The notes under the pieces were generated by a model. It did no database searches. It was not told the origin of the DNA and was given only the letters and a program-made list of their open reading frames with translations. 64,000 nucleotides of DNA from the NCBI GenBank assembly GCA_031291755.1, contig JARLIK010000019.1, positions 62,001 to 126,000 on the forward strand. Reading direction: 5' to 3'. The position numbers and the translations under genes were made by a program. Below are positions 46,375 to 55,904 of this stretch, piece by piece; position 1 is the first letter of the stretch; the number at the start of each line of letters is the position of its first letter. The DNA is from Acidocella sp. (GTDB lineage: Bacteria; Pseudomonadota; Alphaproteobacteria; Acetobacterales; Acetobacteraceae).

Positions 46375-48540
46375 TTAATCAACCCGGCGCTTATATTTAC
46401 CTTTTGGTTTCTCAGCACTCAGCCCGCCGTGTATCGCGGAGCCGCGCCCTGACAGCGAAGGGTTCGTCATAAAATATTCATGTGCGGAGGCGGGAGGATC
46501 TCCCGGCGTAACGCGTACCCAAGAGCCATCCGGGCGTAGCTCAGAAGATTGTGCATCGTCGCGCAGATTCACCACCATGATCTGATCAAGAATCTGCGCA
46601 TGAACGGTCTCATTGTGGATCGGAACGAAAGTCTCGATCCGGCCATCCATATTGCGTGCCATCCAATCGGCGCTAGACATGAACACCTTGTTTTCCCTGG
46701 ACGGTAGTTTGTGGCCGTTCGCAAAAACGCAGATTCGCGCATGCTCCAGGAAACGTCCCACGATAGATTTTACTTTGATGTTCTCCGACAAACCCGGCAC
46801 ACCAGGCCGCAGGCAGCAAATGCCGCGGACGACAATGTTGATATGTACGCCGACGCGTGAGGCTTCATATAGCTGGTCGATCAACCGGTCATCGACCAAG
46901 GAATTCATTTTCAACCACATTCCGGCAGGTTTGCCGGCTTTGGCATTCGCGATCTCCTGGTCGATGAGTGCGCCGATGGTTTTGCGCGTGGTCAGCGGGG
47001 AGAAAGCTAGCTGTTCCATCTCCTCGGGCCTCGCGTAGCCGGTCATATAGTTAAATAATCTGGCGGCATCGCGGGTCAAAGCCGGGTCGCAGGTAAAGAA
47101 CGACAGGTCAGTGTAAATTCGTGCTGTAATGGGATGATAATTTCCCGTACCGAAATGTGCATAGGCACGAAGGCTTCCGGATTCGCGCCTGACGACGTAC
47201 GATATTTTGGCATGTGTTTTTAAGCCGACAAATCCGAATACCACCTGCACACCGGCAGCTTCAAGTGAACGAGACAACCGGATATTGGCTTCTTCGTCAA
47301 AACGCGCCCGCAATTCCACCATGGCAGTGACAGATTTTCCAGCCTCGGAGGCTTCGATGAGCGCCTTGACGATCGGGGAATCCCGGCTGGTGCGATAAAG
47401 CGTTTGCTTAATTGCAACTACAGCGGGGTCGGCAGCAGCTTGGCGAAGAAACTGCACCACCACATCGAAGCTCTCAAATGGATGATGGACTAGAATATCT
47501 TTGGCGCGGATTGCGGCAAAACAATCACCGGCAAAATCGCGGATGCGTTCAGGGAAACGCGCCGTATAAGGGGGGAATAGTAAGTCAGGGCGATCATCAA
47601 CGATGAGTTGTTTAACATCCACGAGGCCCATGATGCCGGTTTCGATGTAAACTTCATCATTTGGCGCGTCGACGGCATGAATCACCAGGTCGCGCAGTTC
47701 AAGCGGCATCTCGGCCTGGATTGTAAGTTGAATGGCCTTGCCGCGGCGGCGGCGTTTCAACGCGGTTTCGTAGGACTGAACAAGATCTTCGGCTTCTTCC
47801 TCAAACTCAACATCAGTGTCGCGGATCAAGCGAAACAGACCAGACCCTTCAACTTTGAAGCCTGGGAACAGACGGTTCATGAACATGCTGACCAGGTCTT
47901 CAAGCATTACAAACCGAATCGGATGGTCTAGGTCCGTTGGCAGGCGAACAAAACGCTCGATCTGGCTAGGCAGTGGAATCAGTGCGGCCATGTTACCGTG
48001 GTCGTCGTCGCGCGCCAAATTCAGGGCCATGACCAGCCCCATGTTGGGAATGAATGGGAAGGGGTGCGCCGGGTCTACCGCCAGAGGCGTCAGTACCGGA
48101 AATACTCTCTCCATAAAATAACTATCAAGGAACTGCGCATCATCAGATGTAAGAGAAATGGTTGGACAGACTACGATTCCAGCAGTCGCCAACAATGTTC
48201 GAAGATGGCTAAAGGCGCGTTGCTGAGCGGCGATGAGTTCCCGGGCGTGGCCGTTGATGGCAATGAGTTGCTGGGCGGGAGTCGCCCCGTCGGCGGAGCG
48301 TTCGAGCACGCCAGCATTCGACTGACCGATTAGGCCGGCGACACGCACCGAGTAAAATTCATCGAGGTTCGAGGCGCTGATTGAGACGAACCGTAAGCGC
48401 TCCAATAATGGGTGGCGCGGATTTTCAGCCTCGGAAACGACGCGGAAGTTGAAATCGAGCCATGAAAGTTCGCGATTGATGAAGCGGCTGGGGTCATCAA
48501 AGGTAATTTCGGCTACAGGAGCCGTTGCGGATTGATCCAT
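46375..48540 (-). CDS. ppk1: polyphosphate kinase 1
   Basis: Makes polyphosphate from ATP. The 721-aa product has the four-domain Ppk1 layout: N-terminal F-I-N-R-E-L-S-W-L-D-F-N-x-R, the H-P-F-E-S-F segment, A-H-F-G-T-G-N-Y-H-P-I-T-A-R-I-Y, and the PLD-like region with S-S-A-D-W-M-A-R-N-M-D-G-R. AGGA is 7 nt before the ATG. It lies 66 nt downstream of hdaA on the same strand, an arrangement often found in Alphaproteobacteria (perM-hdaA-ppk). Confidence 0.96.
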   Translation of the reverse strand: MDQSATAPVAEITFDDPSRFINRELSWLDFNFRVVSEAENPRHPLLERLRFVSISASNLDEFYSVRVAGLIGQSNAGVLERSADGATPAQQLIAINGHARELIAAQQRAFSHLRTLLATAGIVVCPTISLTSDDAQFLDSYFMERVFPVLTPLAVDPAHPFPFIPNMGLVMALNLARDDDHGNMAALIPLPSQIERFVRLPTDLDHPIRFVMLEDLVSMFMNRLFPGFKVEGSGLFRLIRDTDVEFEEEAEDLVQSYETALKRRRRGKAIQLTIQAEMPLELRDLVIHAVDAPNDEVYIETGIMGLVDVKQLIVDDRPDLLFPPYTARFPERIRDFAGDCFAAIRAKDILVHHPFESFDVVVQFLRQAAADPAVVAIKQTLYRTSRDSPIVKALIEASEAGKSVTAMVELRARFDEEANIRLSRSLEAAGVQVVFGFVGLKTHAKISYVVRRESGSLRAYAHFGTGNYHPITARIYTDLSFFTCDPALTRDAARLFNYMTGYARPEEMEQLAFSPLTTRKTIGALIDQEIANAKAGKPAGMWLKMNSLVDDRLIDQLYEASRVGVHINIVVRGICCLRPGVPGLSENIKVKSIVGRFLEHARICVFANGHKLPSRENKVFMSSADWMARNMDGRIETFVPIHNETVHAQILDQIMVVNLRDDAQSSELRPDGSWVRVTPGDPPASAHEYFMTNPSLSGRGSAIHGGLSAEKPKGKYKRRVD

Positions 48541-48606
48541 GGTCTGTTCCTACATCAACGCTGGGCTGCCGGGCGAGTGACGGTTTAGTAACAGTTTTTC
48601 ATCGGC

Positions 48607-49266
48607 TTAGTCGATAATTCTTAGGTCGTTTATCAGGCTGAGCGCTAGTGTGCGCGTTATTTTACCCCCGTTAGCTAAGGCGGCACGATCCAGCCGAACG
48701 ATTGCCTCGGCGAGCGCCGCAGGGGTCCGGGGCAGGTGAGACAACAGTAAATTTTGGACGTGAATGTCTAATACGAGCTGCCGGGAGGCAGCCAGACGGG
48801 TCAAAAAAATGGCCAATGCTGCATCATCGGGGGTACGAACCTCGGCGGCTAGACTGGCGCGTAAGCGACTTGCCAGGTCTGGAAGCCGTACCGTTTGCCG
48901 TGCGGGTGGCAGCCGGGCGGTCATTAGTACCGGTAGCCCGGCCTCGGCGGCGGCATTTAATAGGTGTAACATCGCGATTTCGTCCGCTGGCATATCGGCG
49001 TCGTCGATCGCCAGGGCGCATGAGGGGGCTTCTTGGACGTCTCGCAAATGGGGGCCGTGGAGAATTTTTGCCTGATTGGCGTCGGCCCAGATATGGAGCA
49101 GGTGCGTCTTCCCACATCCGGACTCTCCCCAGAGCACTAGCCGGCCATTTGTCCAACCGGAAGGATTTGCGAGCCACCTTTGGGCAAGAGCGTTGCCGGA
49201 GTTTGACCAAAAATTATCTGCAGAATAGTCCGGACGTTGATCAAAAGGGAGCAGCAACTGCCTCAT
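48607..49266 (-). CDS. hdaA: regulatory inactivation of DnaA protein, Hda/HdaA
   Basis: A 219-aa DnaA-homologous AAA+ protein that with the sliding clamp promotes ATP hydrolysis by DnaA and so prevents re-initiation. The N-terminus has the clamp-binding hexapeptide Q-L-L-L-P-F (residues 3-8), then Walker A G-E-S-G-C-G-K-T (47-54) and Walker B-like A-L-A-I-D-D-A-D. There is no DNA-binding domain IV, as expected. The frame extends upstream but the ATG at 49266 sits in ATGA with the perM stop and gives the correct N-terminus. Confidence 0.93.
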   Translation of the reverse strand: MRQLLLPFDQRPDYSADNFWSNSGNALAQRWLANPSGWTNGRLVLWGESGCGKTHLLHIWADANQAKILHGPHLRDVQEAPSCALAIDDADMPADEIAMLHLLNAAAEAGLPVLMTARLPPARQTVRLPDLASRLRASLAAEVRTPDDAALAIFLTRLAASRQLVLDIHVQNLLLSHLPRTPAALAEAIVRLDRAALANGGKITRTLALSLINDLRIID

Positions 49267-50441
49267 GGTGCGGGGGGCATATCCAGGTAGAGAGGGCTTG
49301 ATAAATAGCGCTTCAGCCAAAAACGCGCCAGCACGCCGAGCGTCGCCGTGACTGGTACGGCCAGCATAATGCCCAGAAACCCGAAAGCAGCGGCGCCCGC
49401 GAACAGAGAAAATATAACCCAAACGGCGGGCAGACCTACACGGTCCCCGAGAAAGCGCGGTTGAATAACGTAATCATTAAGGGCTTGGCCAAGGGCGAAG
49501 ACGGCCAGAACCGACAGCACACCATGCCAGCCGGGCTCCTGAGACAGTACCAGAAGCACAGCACTGCCAGCGCCAATAATTGTGCCGACGTAAGGAATAA
49601 ATGAGAGGAATCCAGCTGTAAGCCCTACGATCAGTCCCAAATCCAGCCCTACGATGGTGAGGCCGGCGGCATAAATGACTGCCAAAATTAGGCAACAAAT
49701 GGCCTGACCGCGTATCCAGGCGGCTAAGATACGATTTACTTCAAGGGCCTGCGCACGGATGACGGCTTCATAAGGACGTGGCAGCCAAGTATCGACATGA
49801 CGGATAATACCCGGCCAGTCGCGTAAAAAATAGAACGCGACGATCGGGGTAATGACGAGCAGAGTCAGGATATTGACCACCGCAAATCCGCTGCCAACGA
49901 TGTTTCCAGCAGCGGTCCCTGCGAAGGAGACAATGGCCCCCGCTTGATTGGTGGCCAAGTCCTTAAGCTTTTGGCTCATGACGCCAGGCCCAAGCCGGGC
50001 CTGCAGAACGTTTATGATATGGCCAAAGTCAGCCTGTGCCGTCTTTAGATAGGTGGGCAGGTTGGTGATTAGAATTGTCGCCTGGGCGGAAATGATAGGG
50101 TAGAGCAATAGAATAAAAATAACGACGAAAAGCAGGACCGCTCCCAGCAAGATAGCCGCGCCGATGGATCGCGGTACCTTATACGCTGAAAGCCGGCTGA
50201 CCGCGGGATCGAGGAAGTATGCCACCCCGGCAGCGACCACAAAGGGCGTTAATACTGAGGAAAATAGCCTGAAAAACAGCCAAAGCAGCAGCAAAAACCC
50301 CAATATGAGGCCGAGGCGTTGCCAATGGATTTTGCGGGCTGCATCGTCTCGTCCGATAGGGTCGCTCACGCCGGTGCCGTCACTGATTGCGCCTTGGATG
50401 CGCCTATGGTGAAAGATGCGGAGTATTGATCGGGCGGGCAT
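49263..50441 (-). CDS. AI-2E/PerM-family membrane protein
   Basis: A ~392-aa inner-membrane protein of the AI-2E transporter/PerM family. Hydrophobic segments cluster near residues 43-105 and 150-375, with the family block S-F-I-P-Y-V-G-T-I-I-G. Members are variously reported as permeases or Na+/H+ antiporters; the function here is unknown. The start is uncertain: ATG 50441 is used, but a GTG at 50369 is possible and neither has a good ribosome binding site. The stop overlaps hdaA (ATGA). It is divergent from purM. Confidence 0.85.
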   Translation of the reverse strand: MPARSILRIFHHRRIQGAISDGTGVSDPIGRDDAARKIHWQRLGLILGFLLLLWLFFRLFSSVLTPFVVAAGVAYFLDPAVSRLSAYKVPRSIGAAILLGAVLLFVVIFILLLYPIISAQATILITNLPTYLKTAQADFGHIINVLQARLGPGVMSQKLKDLATNQAGAIVSFAGTAAGNIVGSGFAVVNILTLLVITPIVAFYFLRDWPGIIRHVDTWLPRPYEAVIRAQALEVNRILAAWIRGQAICCLILAVIYAAGLTIVGLDLGLIVGLTAGFLSFIPYVGTIIGAGSAVLLVLSQEPGWHGVLSVLAVFALGQALNDYVIQPRFLGDRVGLPAVWVIFSLFAGAAAFGFLGIMLAVPVTATLGVLARFWLKRYLSSPLYLDMPPAP

Positions 50442-50487
50442 GGGCGTCGAGAACTCATGGCACAGACTTAGCGCATTGGGGGCTGAT

Positions 50488-51525
50488 ATGACTAGCGTGA
50501 CCTATCGGGATGCCGGGGTTGATATTGAGGCGGGCGATGCGTTGGTGGAGGCGATTAAGCCTCTGGCGAAGGCGACCGCACGCAAGGGTGTTTTGGGGGG
50601 GCTTGGCGGCTTTGGGGCGCTGTTCGACCTCAAGGCGTCAGGTTACCAAGACCCGATTTTGGTCTCGACGACGGATGGCGTGGGGACGAAGCTGAAACTT
50701 GCGATTGACACCGGTATTCATGATTTTGTCGGGATCGATCTGGTGGCGATGTGCGTCAACGATCTTGTGGTTCAGGGCGCAGTTCCTTTGTTTTTCTTGG
50801 ATTATTTTGCCACTGCCGCGTTGGATGTTGCAGCGGCTTCACGAGTTATTGCCGGGATTGCGGAAGGTTGCCGCATTGCAGGATGCGCCTTGGTAGGGGG
50901 TGAGACTGCCGAGATGCCAGGGCTGTATGCGCCAGGCGATTACGACCTTGCCGGATTTTCGGTGGGCGCGGCCGAGCGTGGGGACCTATTGCCGGCGAAC
51001 GTGAAGGTAGGGAATGCCGTCATCGGATTGCCGAGCTCGGGCGTCCACTCCAATGGATTTTCACTGGTCAGGCGCGTGATTGCCGACGTGGGTCTGGGTC
51101 TTGACGAGGTCTCCCCTTTTTCGAGCGAGGGAACTTTGGGCGAAGCCCTCATGAAGCCCACCCGCATCTATGTCCGCTCCATGCTTGCCTTGCATAGTGC
51201 CGGTTTGCTTAAAGGTGCAGCGCATATAACGGGCGGCGGTTTGCCGGGGAACCTGCCACGCGCGCTACCCGCTGGCATGGGAGCTAAGTTGACAGCACCT
51301 TGGCCAGTACCTGCAGTTTTCTCTTGGTTGGCTAAAACCGGCAATATCGAGTCGAGTGAAATGCTGAGGGTCTTTAATTGCGGCGTCGGGATGGCGCTCA
51401 TTGTTTCAGATGCTGAAGCGGCGATGAATATTTTGCGTGAAGCGGGTGAGGAGCCATTTTTGCTTGGTTTGGTCACCGATACCCCTGGCATTGAAATTGC
51501 CAACGAGGCTCTGATTTTCGGGTGA
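50488..51525 (+). CDS. purM: phosphoribosylformylglycinamidine cyclo-ligase
   Basis: Closes the imidazole ring to give AIR in purine synthesis. The 345-aa product has the N-terminal Y-R-D-A-G-V-D-I-E-A-G, the ATP-binding A-x-x-T-D-G-V-G-T-K-L segment (S-T-T-D-G-V-G-T-K-L), C-V-N-D-L-V-V-Q-G-A and G-G-E-T-A-E-M-P-G-L-Y. GGGGG lies 6 nt before ATG 50488; the upstream frame extension is dropped for this reason. It overlaps purN as GTGA. Confidence 0.96.
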   Translation: MTSVTYRDAGVDIEAGDALVEAIKPLAKATARKGVLGGLGGFGALFDLKASGYQDPILVSTTDGVGTKLKLAIDTGIHDFVGIDLVAMCVNDLVVQGAVPLFFLDYFATAALDVAAASRVIAGIAEGCRIAGCALVGGETAEMPGLYAPGDYDLAGFSVGAAERGDLLPANVKVGNAVIGLPSSGVHSNGFSLVRRVIADVGLGLDEVSPFSSEGTLGEALMKPTRIYVRSMLALHSAGLLKGAAHITGGGLPGNLPRALPAGMGAKLTAPWPVPAVFSWLAKTGNIESSEMLRVFNCGVGMALIVSDAEAAMNILREAGEEPFLLGLVTDTPGIEIANEALIFG

Positions 51526-52109
51526 AACCGCGCGTTGCCATTTTAATTTCAGGACGTGGCTCCAATATGGCAGCGCTCATTGAGGCTGCTCGAGCGCCAG
51601 ATTATCCGGCAGAAGTCGTACTTGTTCTGTCTAATCGTGAAGACGCGCCAGGTTTGGCATTTGCCCGCGACCATGGGGTTAGGGCCATGGCCATCGGGAC
51701 ACAGCGGTTTGGCCGCGACCGGGAGGCGCATGAACGTGCCGTAAATACTGAATTAAGGAATGCCGGCGTTCAGATTGTGTGTTTGGCCGGCTATATGCGT
51801 TTGTTGACCCCATATTTTGTTGGGGAATGGGTTGGGCGCATGCTGAATATTCATCCCAGTTTGCTACCAAAATACCCCGGACTGGATACTCACAAAAAAG
51901 TTCTGGAAGCAGGTGATGCCGTTCACGGTTGCACGGTGCATCTTGTTACTGAGCAAATGGACGAAGGTCCAATTTTGGCGCAAGCGCAAGTGCCGGTACT
52001 GCCGGGCGATACTGAAGAAACACTGGCCGCGCGTGTCCTCATTGAAGAACATAGGATCTATCCTGAGGCCTTGGCTGGATGGGTTGCAGGAAAGAATTTT
52101 AAAACTTAG
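51522..52109 (+). CDS. purN: phosphoribosylglycinamide formyltransferase
   Basis: Uses 10-formyl-THF to formylate GAR. The 195-aa product has the phosphate-binding S-G-R-G-S-N near residue 10, the catalytic block N-I-H-P-S-L-L-P, and V-H-x-V-T-E-x-M-D-E-G-P-I-L containing the catalytic Asp. The GTG start shares GTGA with the purM stop, so both genes are translated as a pair. A gap of about 137 nt with AT-rich sequence follows. Confidence 0.96.
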   Translation: MKPRVAILISGRGSNMAALIEAARAPDYPAEVVLVLSNREDAPGLAFARDHGVRAMAIGTQRFGRDREAHERAVNTELRNAGVQIVCLAGYMRLLTPYFVGEWVGRMLNIHPSLLPKYPGLDTHKKVLEAGDAVHGCTVHLVTEQMDEGPILAQAQVPVLPGDTEETLAARVLIEEHRIYPEALAGWVAGKNFKT

Positions 52110-52246
52110 GATAGAATATTTTATTATAGATTCAATCTTAAAGAGAGTTGACTCCGAAAAACTATTGCCAAACCGAAGTGTTGCCCGCTAAAGAACCCCA
52201 TAAGCCCGATTGAGGGTTTGAAACGGTAAGGCAGGCAGGAAAACTT

Positions 52247-52408
52247 ATGGCTGAGCAGATTTCTAAACTTAACGATTCCGCGGAAAATGACCCGTTTACC
52301 TCTGTAAGTCAGACTGGCTGGAACCGCTTCAGCCGGTTTTTGCTGATTAACGTTCTGGTTGCCGTTGCTGTCCTGTTGCTTATCGGCGCTTTCACCGTTT
52401 GGTCCTAG
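52247..52408 (+). CDS. small single-pass membrane protein, 53 aa
   Basis: A short gene with a clear ribosome binding site (AGGA, 8 nt before ATG). The product has a ~30-residue polar N-terminus (M-A-E-Q-I-S-K-L-N-D…) and one predicted membrane helix (about residues 31-50, F-L-L-I-N-V-L-V-A-V…), ending F-T-V-W-S. It resembles in size and layout small accessory subunits of respiratory complexes, but no family match is claimed. It lies between purN and pdxY. Confidence 0.6.
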   Translation: MAEQISKLNDSAENDPFTSVSQTGWNRFSRFLLINVLVAVAVLLLIGAFTVWS

Positions 52409-52459
52409 CGTTCCGGGGGGCTGATTGCTCTCCGCTTTGAGTAGTGTTTTGCTCCAGGT

Positions 52460-53305
52460 ATGGGCATTATATCTATACAATCGCAGGTCGTCGCAGGATA
52501 CGTTGGTAACTCCGCTGCGGCTTTTGCGTTGCAGCGGTTGGGCACTGAGGTATTTGCCATTCCGACTGTGCTGCTCTCACACCACCCAGGTCATGGCGGT
52601 GCCGGAGGTGAGGCGGTTCCGCCGCGTATTTTGGCGCGAATCCTTGAGGGGTTGCAGGCTCGCGGATGTTATTCCCGCTGTGAGGCCATACTTTCCGGTT
52701 ACTTAGGCTCTGCTGAAAATGCTGACATAGTCCGCGAGGTTATAGATCGCGTTCATGCGGCGAGGCCAGACTTTACATATTTATGTGATCCTGTCCTCGG
52801 CGATGATGGCCGTACATACGTGAATGATTCGGTCGTGGCGGCGGTACAAGGCCTAGTGAGATTGGCAGATATTGTAACCCCGAATGCCTATGAATTGTCA
52901 CTTCTCTCAGGGCGTAACTTTGCTAACCGATGCCAAGCATTGCAGGCCATGCGGGTGGTGCAGGCGTCTGGTCCTAAAATCGTTTTTTTGACGAGTTTTT
53001 GTGGCAACGATACCCCAAAAAATACAATTGATATGTTAATTATAGACGGAGAGTTGGCTTGGCGACTAACGATTCCGAAATTTGAGCGTGAATTTTCTGG
53101 CGCAGGGGACTTGTTGGCGGCCTCGTTCTTGTATTTTTGGCTGCCAGACCACGATACCCGCTTGGCGTTAGGTGCTGCATGTTCTGCGCTGCACGAGGTG
53201 CTGCTTGAGACAGTTGCACAAGATTCAGATGAGCTCTCTTTGATTTCCGCCCAAAATCGCATGGCCGCGCCAGCTTGCAACTTCACGGCGGAGATCATTG
53301 TATGA
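52460..53305 (+). CDS. pdxY: pyridoxal kinase
   Basis: Ribokinase-fold enzyme that phosphorylates pyridoxal to pyridoxal 5'-phosphate in B6 salvage. The 281-aa product begins I-I-S-I-Q-S-Q-V-V-A-G-Y-V-G-N-S-A-A, has D-P-V-L-G-D, T-P-N-A-Y-E-L and the catalytic block F-S-G-A-G-D (Asp base; the typical PdxY has G-T-G-D). The window also carries pdxH, so both salvage steps are covered. The last bases overlap the next gene's ATG (ATGA). Confidence 0.92.
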   Translation: MGIISIQSQVVAGYVGNSAAAFALQRLGTEVFAIPTVLLSHHPGHGGAGGEAVPPRILARILEGLQARGCYSRCEAILSGYLGSAENADIVREVIDRVHAARPDFTYLCDPVLGDDGRTYVNDSVVAAVQGLVRLADIVTPNAYELSLLSGRNFANRCQALQAMRVVQASGPKIVFLTSFCGNDTPKNTIDMLIIDGELAWRLTIPKFEREFSGAGDLLAASFLYFWLPDHDTRLALGAACSALHEVLLETVAQDSDELSLISAQNRMAAPACNFTAEIIV

Positions 53306-55062
53306 GTTTTTGGGCCGTCTATCGTCGCGTTCTCGGGCTATTGAAGCCCGACCGCCGCGTCGCGGCGGCCCTGGTATTTGGTAATTTTTTTGTGGTTGGT
53401 CTGCAGTTCGCTGAGCCGGTACTTTTTGGACGGGTGATCAATCTTCTTACCCAATCTGATAGCATGAGCCGGAACATTCTTTTCCATAAAGCCGAGGTTC
53501 TGCTGCTTGTTTGGGCTGTGGTCGGGCTCGCCAGCATACTGGCGAATGTAATGGTTGCCGTGCATGCTGACCGGTTGGCCCATCGTAATCGCCTGGCGGC
53601 GATGGCACGTTACTTCGAGCATGTTCTATCTTTGCCCCCCGCCTTTCATCGCGAACGGCAATCGGGCCGTTTACTTAAAATGATGCTCTCCGGCGCCGAT
53701 GGTCTCTTTGGGATATGGCTTTCATTTTTCAGGGAACATTTGGCAACATTCCTGGCCACCGTATTTTTGCTGCCTTTGACGATTTTTTTGAATTGGCAAC
53801 TGGCAATCGCCTTGATTGTTTTGGTTATCGTTTTTTGTATTTTTACGGTGCTTGTTATCCGCAAAACAGAAACTGCTCAAAGACAGGTTGAAGCCTATCA
53901 TTCTGCATTGGCTGGTACGGCTCAGGATGCGCTGACAAATATTCTTGTTGTACAATCATTTACGAGATTGTCAGCGGAGGCTAGAAATTTCTCCCGTACG
54001 ACTGACCTTGTGCTGGCAAAGCAATTTCCGGTTTTGAACTGGTGGGCGGTTTTAAGCGTTGTCACGTCTGCTGCCAGTACGATAACGATTATCGCAATCT
54101 TTATCGTCGGAACATTTTTGCATCTACGCGGTGAAGCCAGCATTGGCGAAATCGTTGCATTCATGGGTTTTGCTACGTTATTAATTGGCAGACTTACGGG
54201 CGCTATGGGATTTATCGCCCGCCTATTCATGCAAATGCCCATATTGATAGATTTTTTTGCTGTGCTGGACGCAAAGACGACCATTCATGAGCAGCCGGGC
54301 ACTTTGCCGATACATGTTAAGGCCGGTCGCGTAAAATTTGAAAATGTCAGCTTTGAATATATTCCTGGCATACCAACCGTAGACGATGTGTCATTTGAGG
54401 CCAGTCCGGGCAGCGTGATCGCGCTGGTGGGCGCAACAGGAGCGGGCAAATCTAGCACTATGGCTTTGTTGCAGCGTTACTGGGATCCCACGAGGGGGCG
54501 CATTACCATTGATGGTCAGGATATAAAGTCCGTAACGCTGGATAGTTTGCGCGGTGCAATAGGCGTGGTCTTCCAGGATAGTCTGCTTTTTAACCGTTCT
54601 ATTCGTGAGAATCTGCTCGTCGGTAAGCCTGATGCAACGGAAGCTGAACTGCGTAAGGCCTGTAGTATGGCGGAGGCCTTGGACTTTATTGCAGCGCAAC
54701 CAAATGGTTTCGAGACTATGATAGGGGAGCGAGGATCAAATCTGTCTGGCGGGCAACGTCAGCGCCTCGCAATTGCGCGGGCGATTTTAAAAGACCCACC
54801 GTTACTGATTCTTGACGAGGCGACGAGTGCACTGGATGCAGCAACGGAGTCAAAAGTCAGCCAAGCACTCAGATCGTTGATGGTAGGCCGCACAAGTTTT
54901 GTGATAGCCCACAGGCTGTCGACCATACGTGATGCTGACGAAATTTTAGTATTCGACGATGGGAAAATCGTTGAGCACGGGGGCTTTGCGCAATTATTGG
55001 CGGTCAAAGGCAAGTTTGCTTACCTGGTAGAGACGCAAATTATGGCTGATACTGCGCATTGA
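53302..55062 (+). CDS. ndvA: glucan-exporter-type ABC transporter, fused permease/ATPase
   Basis: A 586-aa half-transporter of the ChvA/NdvA type, which in Rhizobiales exports cyclic beta-1,2-glucan. The N-terminal ~320 residues contain six hydrophobic segments; the ATPase has Walker A G-A-T-G-A-G-K-S-S, signature L-S-G-G-Q-R-Q-R-L-A-I-A-R-A and Walker B L-L-I-L-D-E-A-T-S-A-L-D. ATG 53302 follows GGAG and overlaps the pdxY stop. The glucan synthase gene ndvB is not nearby, so the cargo is inferred from family only. Confidence 0.82.
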   Translation: MSFWAVYRRVLGLLKPDRRVAAALVFGNFFVVGLQFAEPVLFGRVINLLTQSDSMSRNILFHKAEVLLLVWAVVGLASILANVMVAVHADRLAHRNRLAAMARYFEHVLSLPPAFHRERQSGRLLKMMLSGADGLFGIWLSFFREHLATFLATVFLLPLTIFLNWQLAIALIVLVIVFCIFTVLVIRKTETAQRQVEAYHSALAGTAQDALTNILVVQSFTRLSAEARNFSRTTDLVLAKQFPVLNWWAVLSVVTSAASTITIIAIFIVGTFLHLRGEASIGEIVAFMGFATLLIGRLTGAMGFIARLFMQMPILIDFFAVLDAKTTIHEQPGTLPIHVKAGRVKFENVSFEYIPGIPTVDDVSFEASPGSVIALVGATGAGKSSTMALLQRYWDPTRGRITIDGQDIKSVTLDSLRGAIGVVFQDSLLFNRSIRENLLVGKPDATEAELRKACSMAEALDFIAAQPNGFETMIGERGSNLSGGQRQRLAIARAILKDPPLLILDEATSALDAATESKVSQALRSLMVGRTSFVIAHRLSTIRDADEILVFDDGKIVEHGGFAQLLAVKGKFAYLVETQIMADTAH

Positions 55063-55147
55063 AGGACAGTAATCAAGGCGTGGTTGTAAAAACCGATTGA
55101 TTTGCTACCGCCGCTTATTACATAATGCCGGAAAGGAGGACGCCATA

Positions 55148-55585
55148 ATGATGCTTTCCGCAATTTTAAAAAATAAGCCGGCGGCGGTAATTTCAGTTCA
55201 TCCTGATGCGAGCATAACAAGTGTTGTTAAGTTGCTTGGTGAGAAACGTATCGGTGCGGTGCTTGTCATTGACGCTGAAGAGAGGCTGGTCGGTATTTTA
55301 AGTGAGCGCGATATTGTGCGGATGCTAAATACCCATGCTGCTGCCACACTCGATATGACAGTCGCTCAACTAATGACGCCTTCGCCGACCGTCACATCGC
55401 CGGAGGCAACAGTCGTCGAGGCTATGCAGATTATGACTGATGGCCGCTTTCGTCATTTACCGGTGGTCAGCGGCGGCAAATTGGTCGGATTGGTCAGCAT
55501 TGGCGACGTAGTTAAGGCGAGAATTGATCAGCAGGCTCATGAGGTGGATAGTTTGCGGGCCTACGTGGTGGGCGCAGTCGCCTAG
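55148..55585 (+). CDS. CBS-domain protein
   Basis: A 145-aa protein consisting of two CBS domains (about residues 8-65 and 75-130) with the usual V-L-V-I-D, L-V-G-I-L-S-E-R-D-I-V-R and L-V-G-L-V-S-I-G-D-V-V-K blocks. CBS pairs bind adenine nucleotides or SAM and act as energy sensors; the partner is unknown. A strong AGGAGG site is 8 nt before ATG 55148. The stop shares CTAG with the convergent lipoprotein gene. Confidence 0.88.
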   Translation: MMLSAILKNKPAAVISVHPDASITSVVKLLGEKRIGAVLVIDAEERLVGILSERDIVRMLNTHAAATLDMTVAQLMTPSPTVTSPEATVVEAMQIMTDGRFRHLPVVSGGKLVGLVSIGDVVKARIDQQAHEVDSLRAYVVGAVA

Positions 55586-55842
55586 GTTCCACCACGCTGC
55601 CAGATAGGTTTGCCGAGGTCGACTTGCTTTGGTGATGTTGTCGTGGAGGTGATGGCACCGGCGGCGCCACCAATGGCCGCGCCTACGACTACGCCCACAG
55701 GTCCACCGATGAGCCCGAATGTGGCGCCGGCCACGGCTCCTCCCGCAGTGCCGCCTTGCAAGCGGCCCGGTTGTCCATCGCCGCAGGCCGTGAGGCTGAA
55801 TGACAAGCTAGCAGCGAGCGTTAAACGAATCACAGTACGCAT
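55582..55842 (-). CDS. glycine-zipper lipoprotein
   Basis: An 86-aa exported protein. The signal peptide ends in a lipobox S-L-T-A-C (Cys20). The mature part holds a glycine-zipper segment with G-G-T-A-G-G-A-V-A-G-A and G-V-V-V-G-A-A-I-G-G-A-A-G repeats, the kind found in small outer-membrane or envelope-associated lipoproteins (Rick_17kDa-like). It overlaps the CBS gene's stop by the four bases CTAG. A 20-nt palindrome lies about 60 nt upstream of its start. Confidence 0.78.
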   Translation of the reverse strand: MRTVIRLTLAASLSFSLTACGDGQPGRLQGGTAGGAVAGATFGLIGGPVGVVVGAAIGGAAGAITSTTTSPKQVDLGKPIWQRGGT

Positions 55843-55904
55843 CAGAAACTCCTAAGGCAACGCCACGTACTTGTCACAGAAGCTTTACGCATCTGGCAAG
55901 TGCG

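Noticed and set aside
49267-49422. N-terminal extension of the HdaA frame
   Set aside because: The clamp-binding motif must be at the very N-terminus and the ATG overlaps the perM stop.
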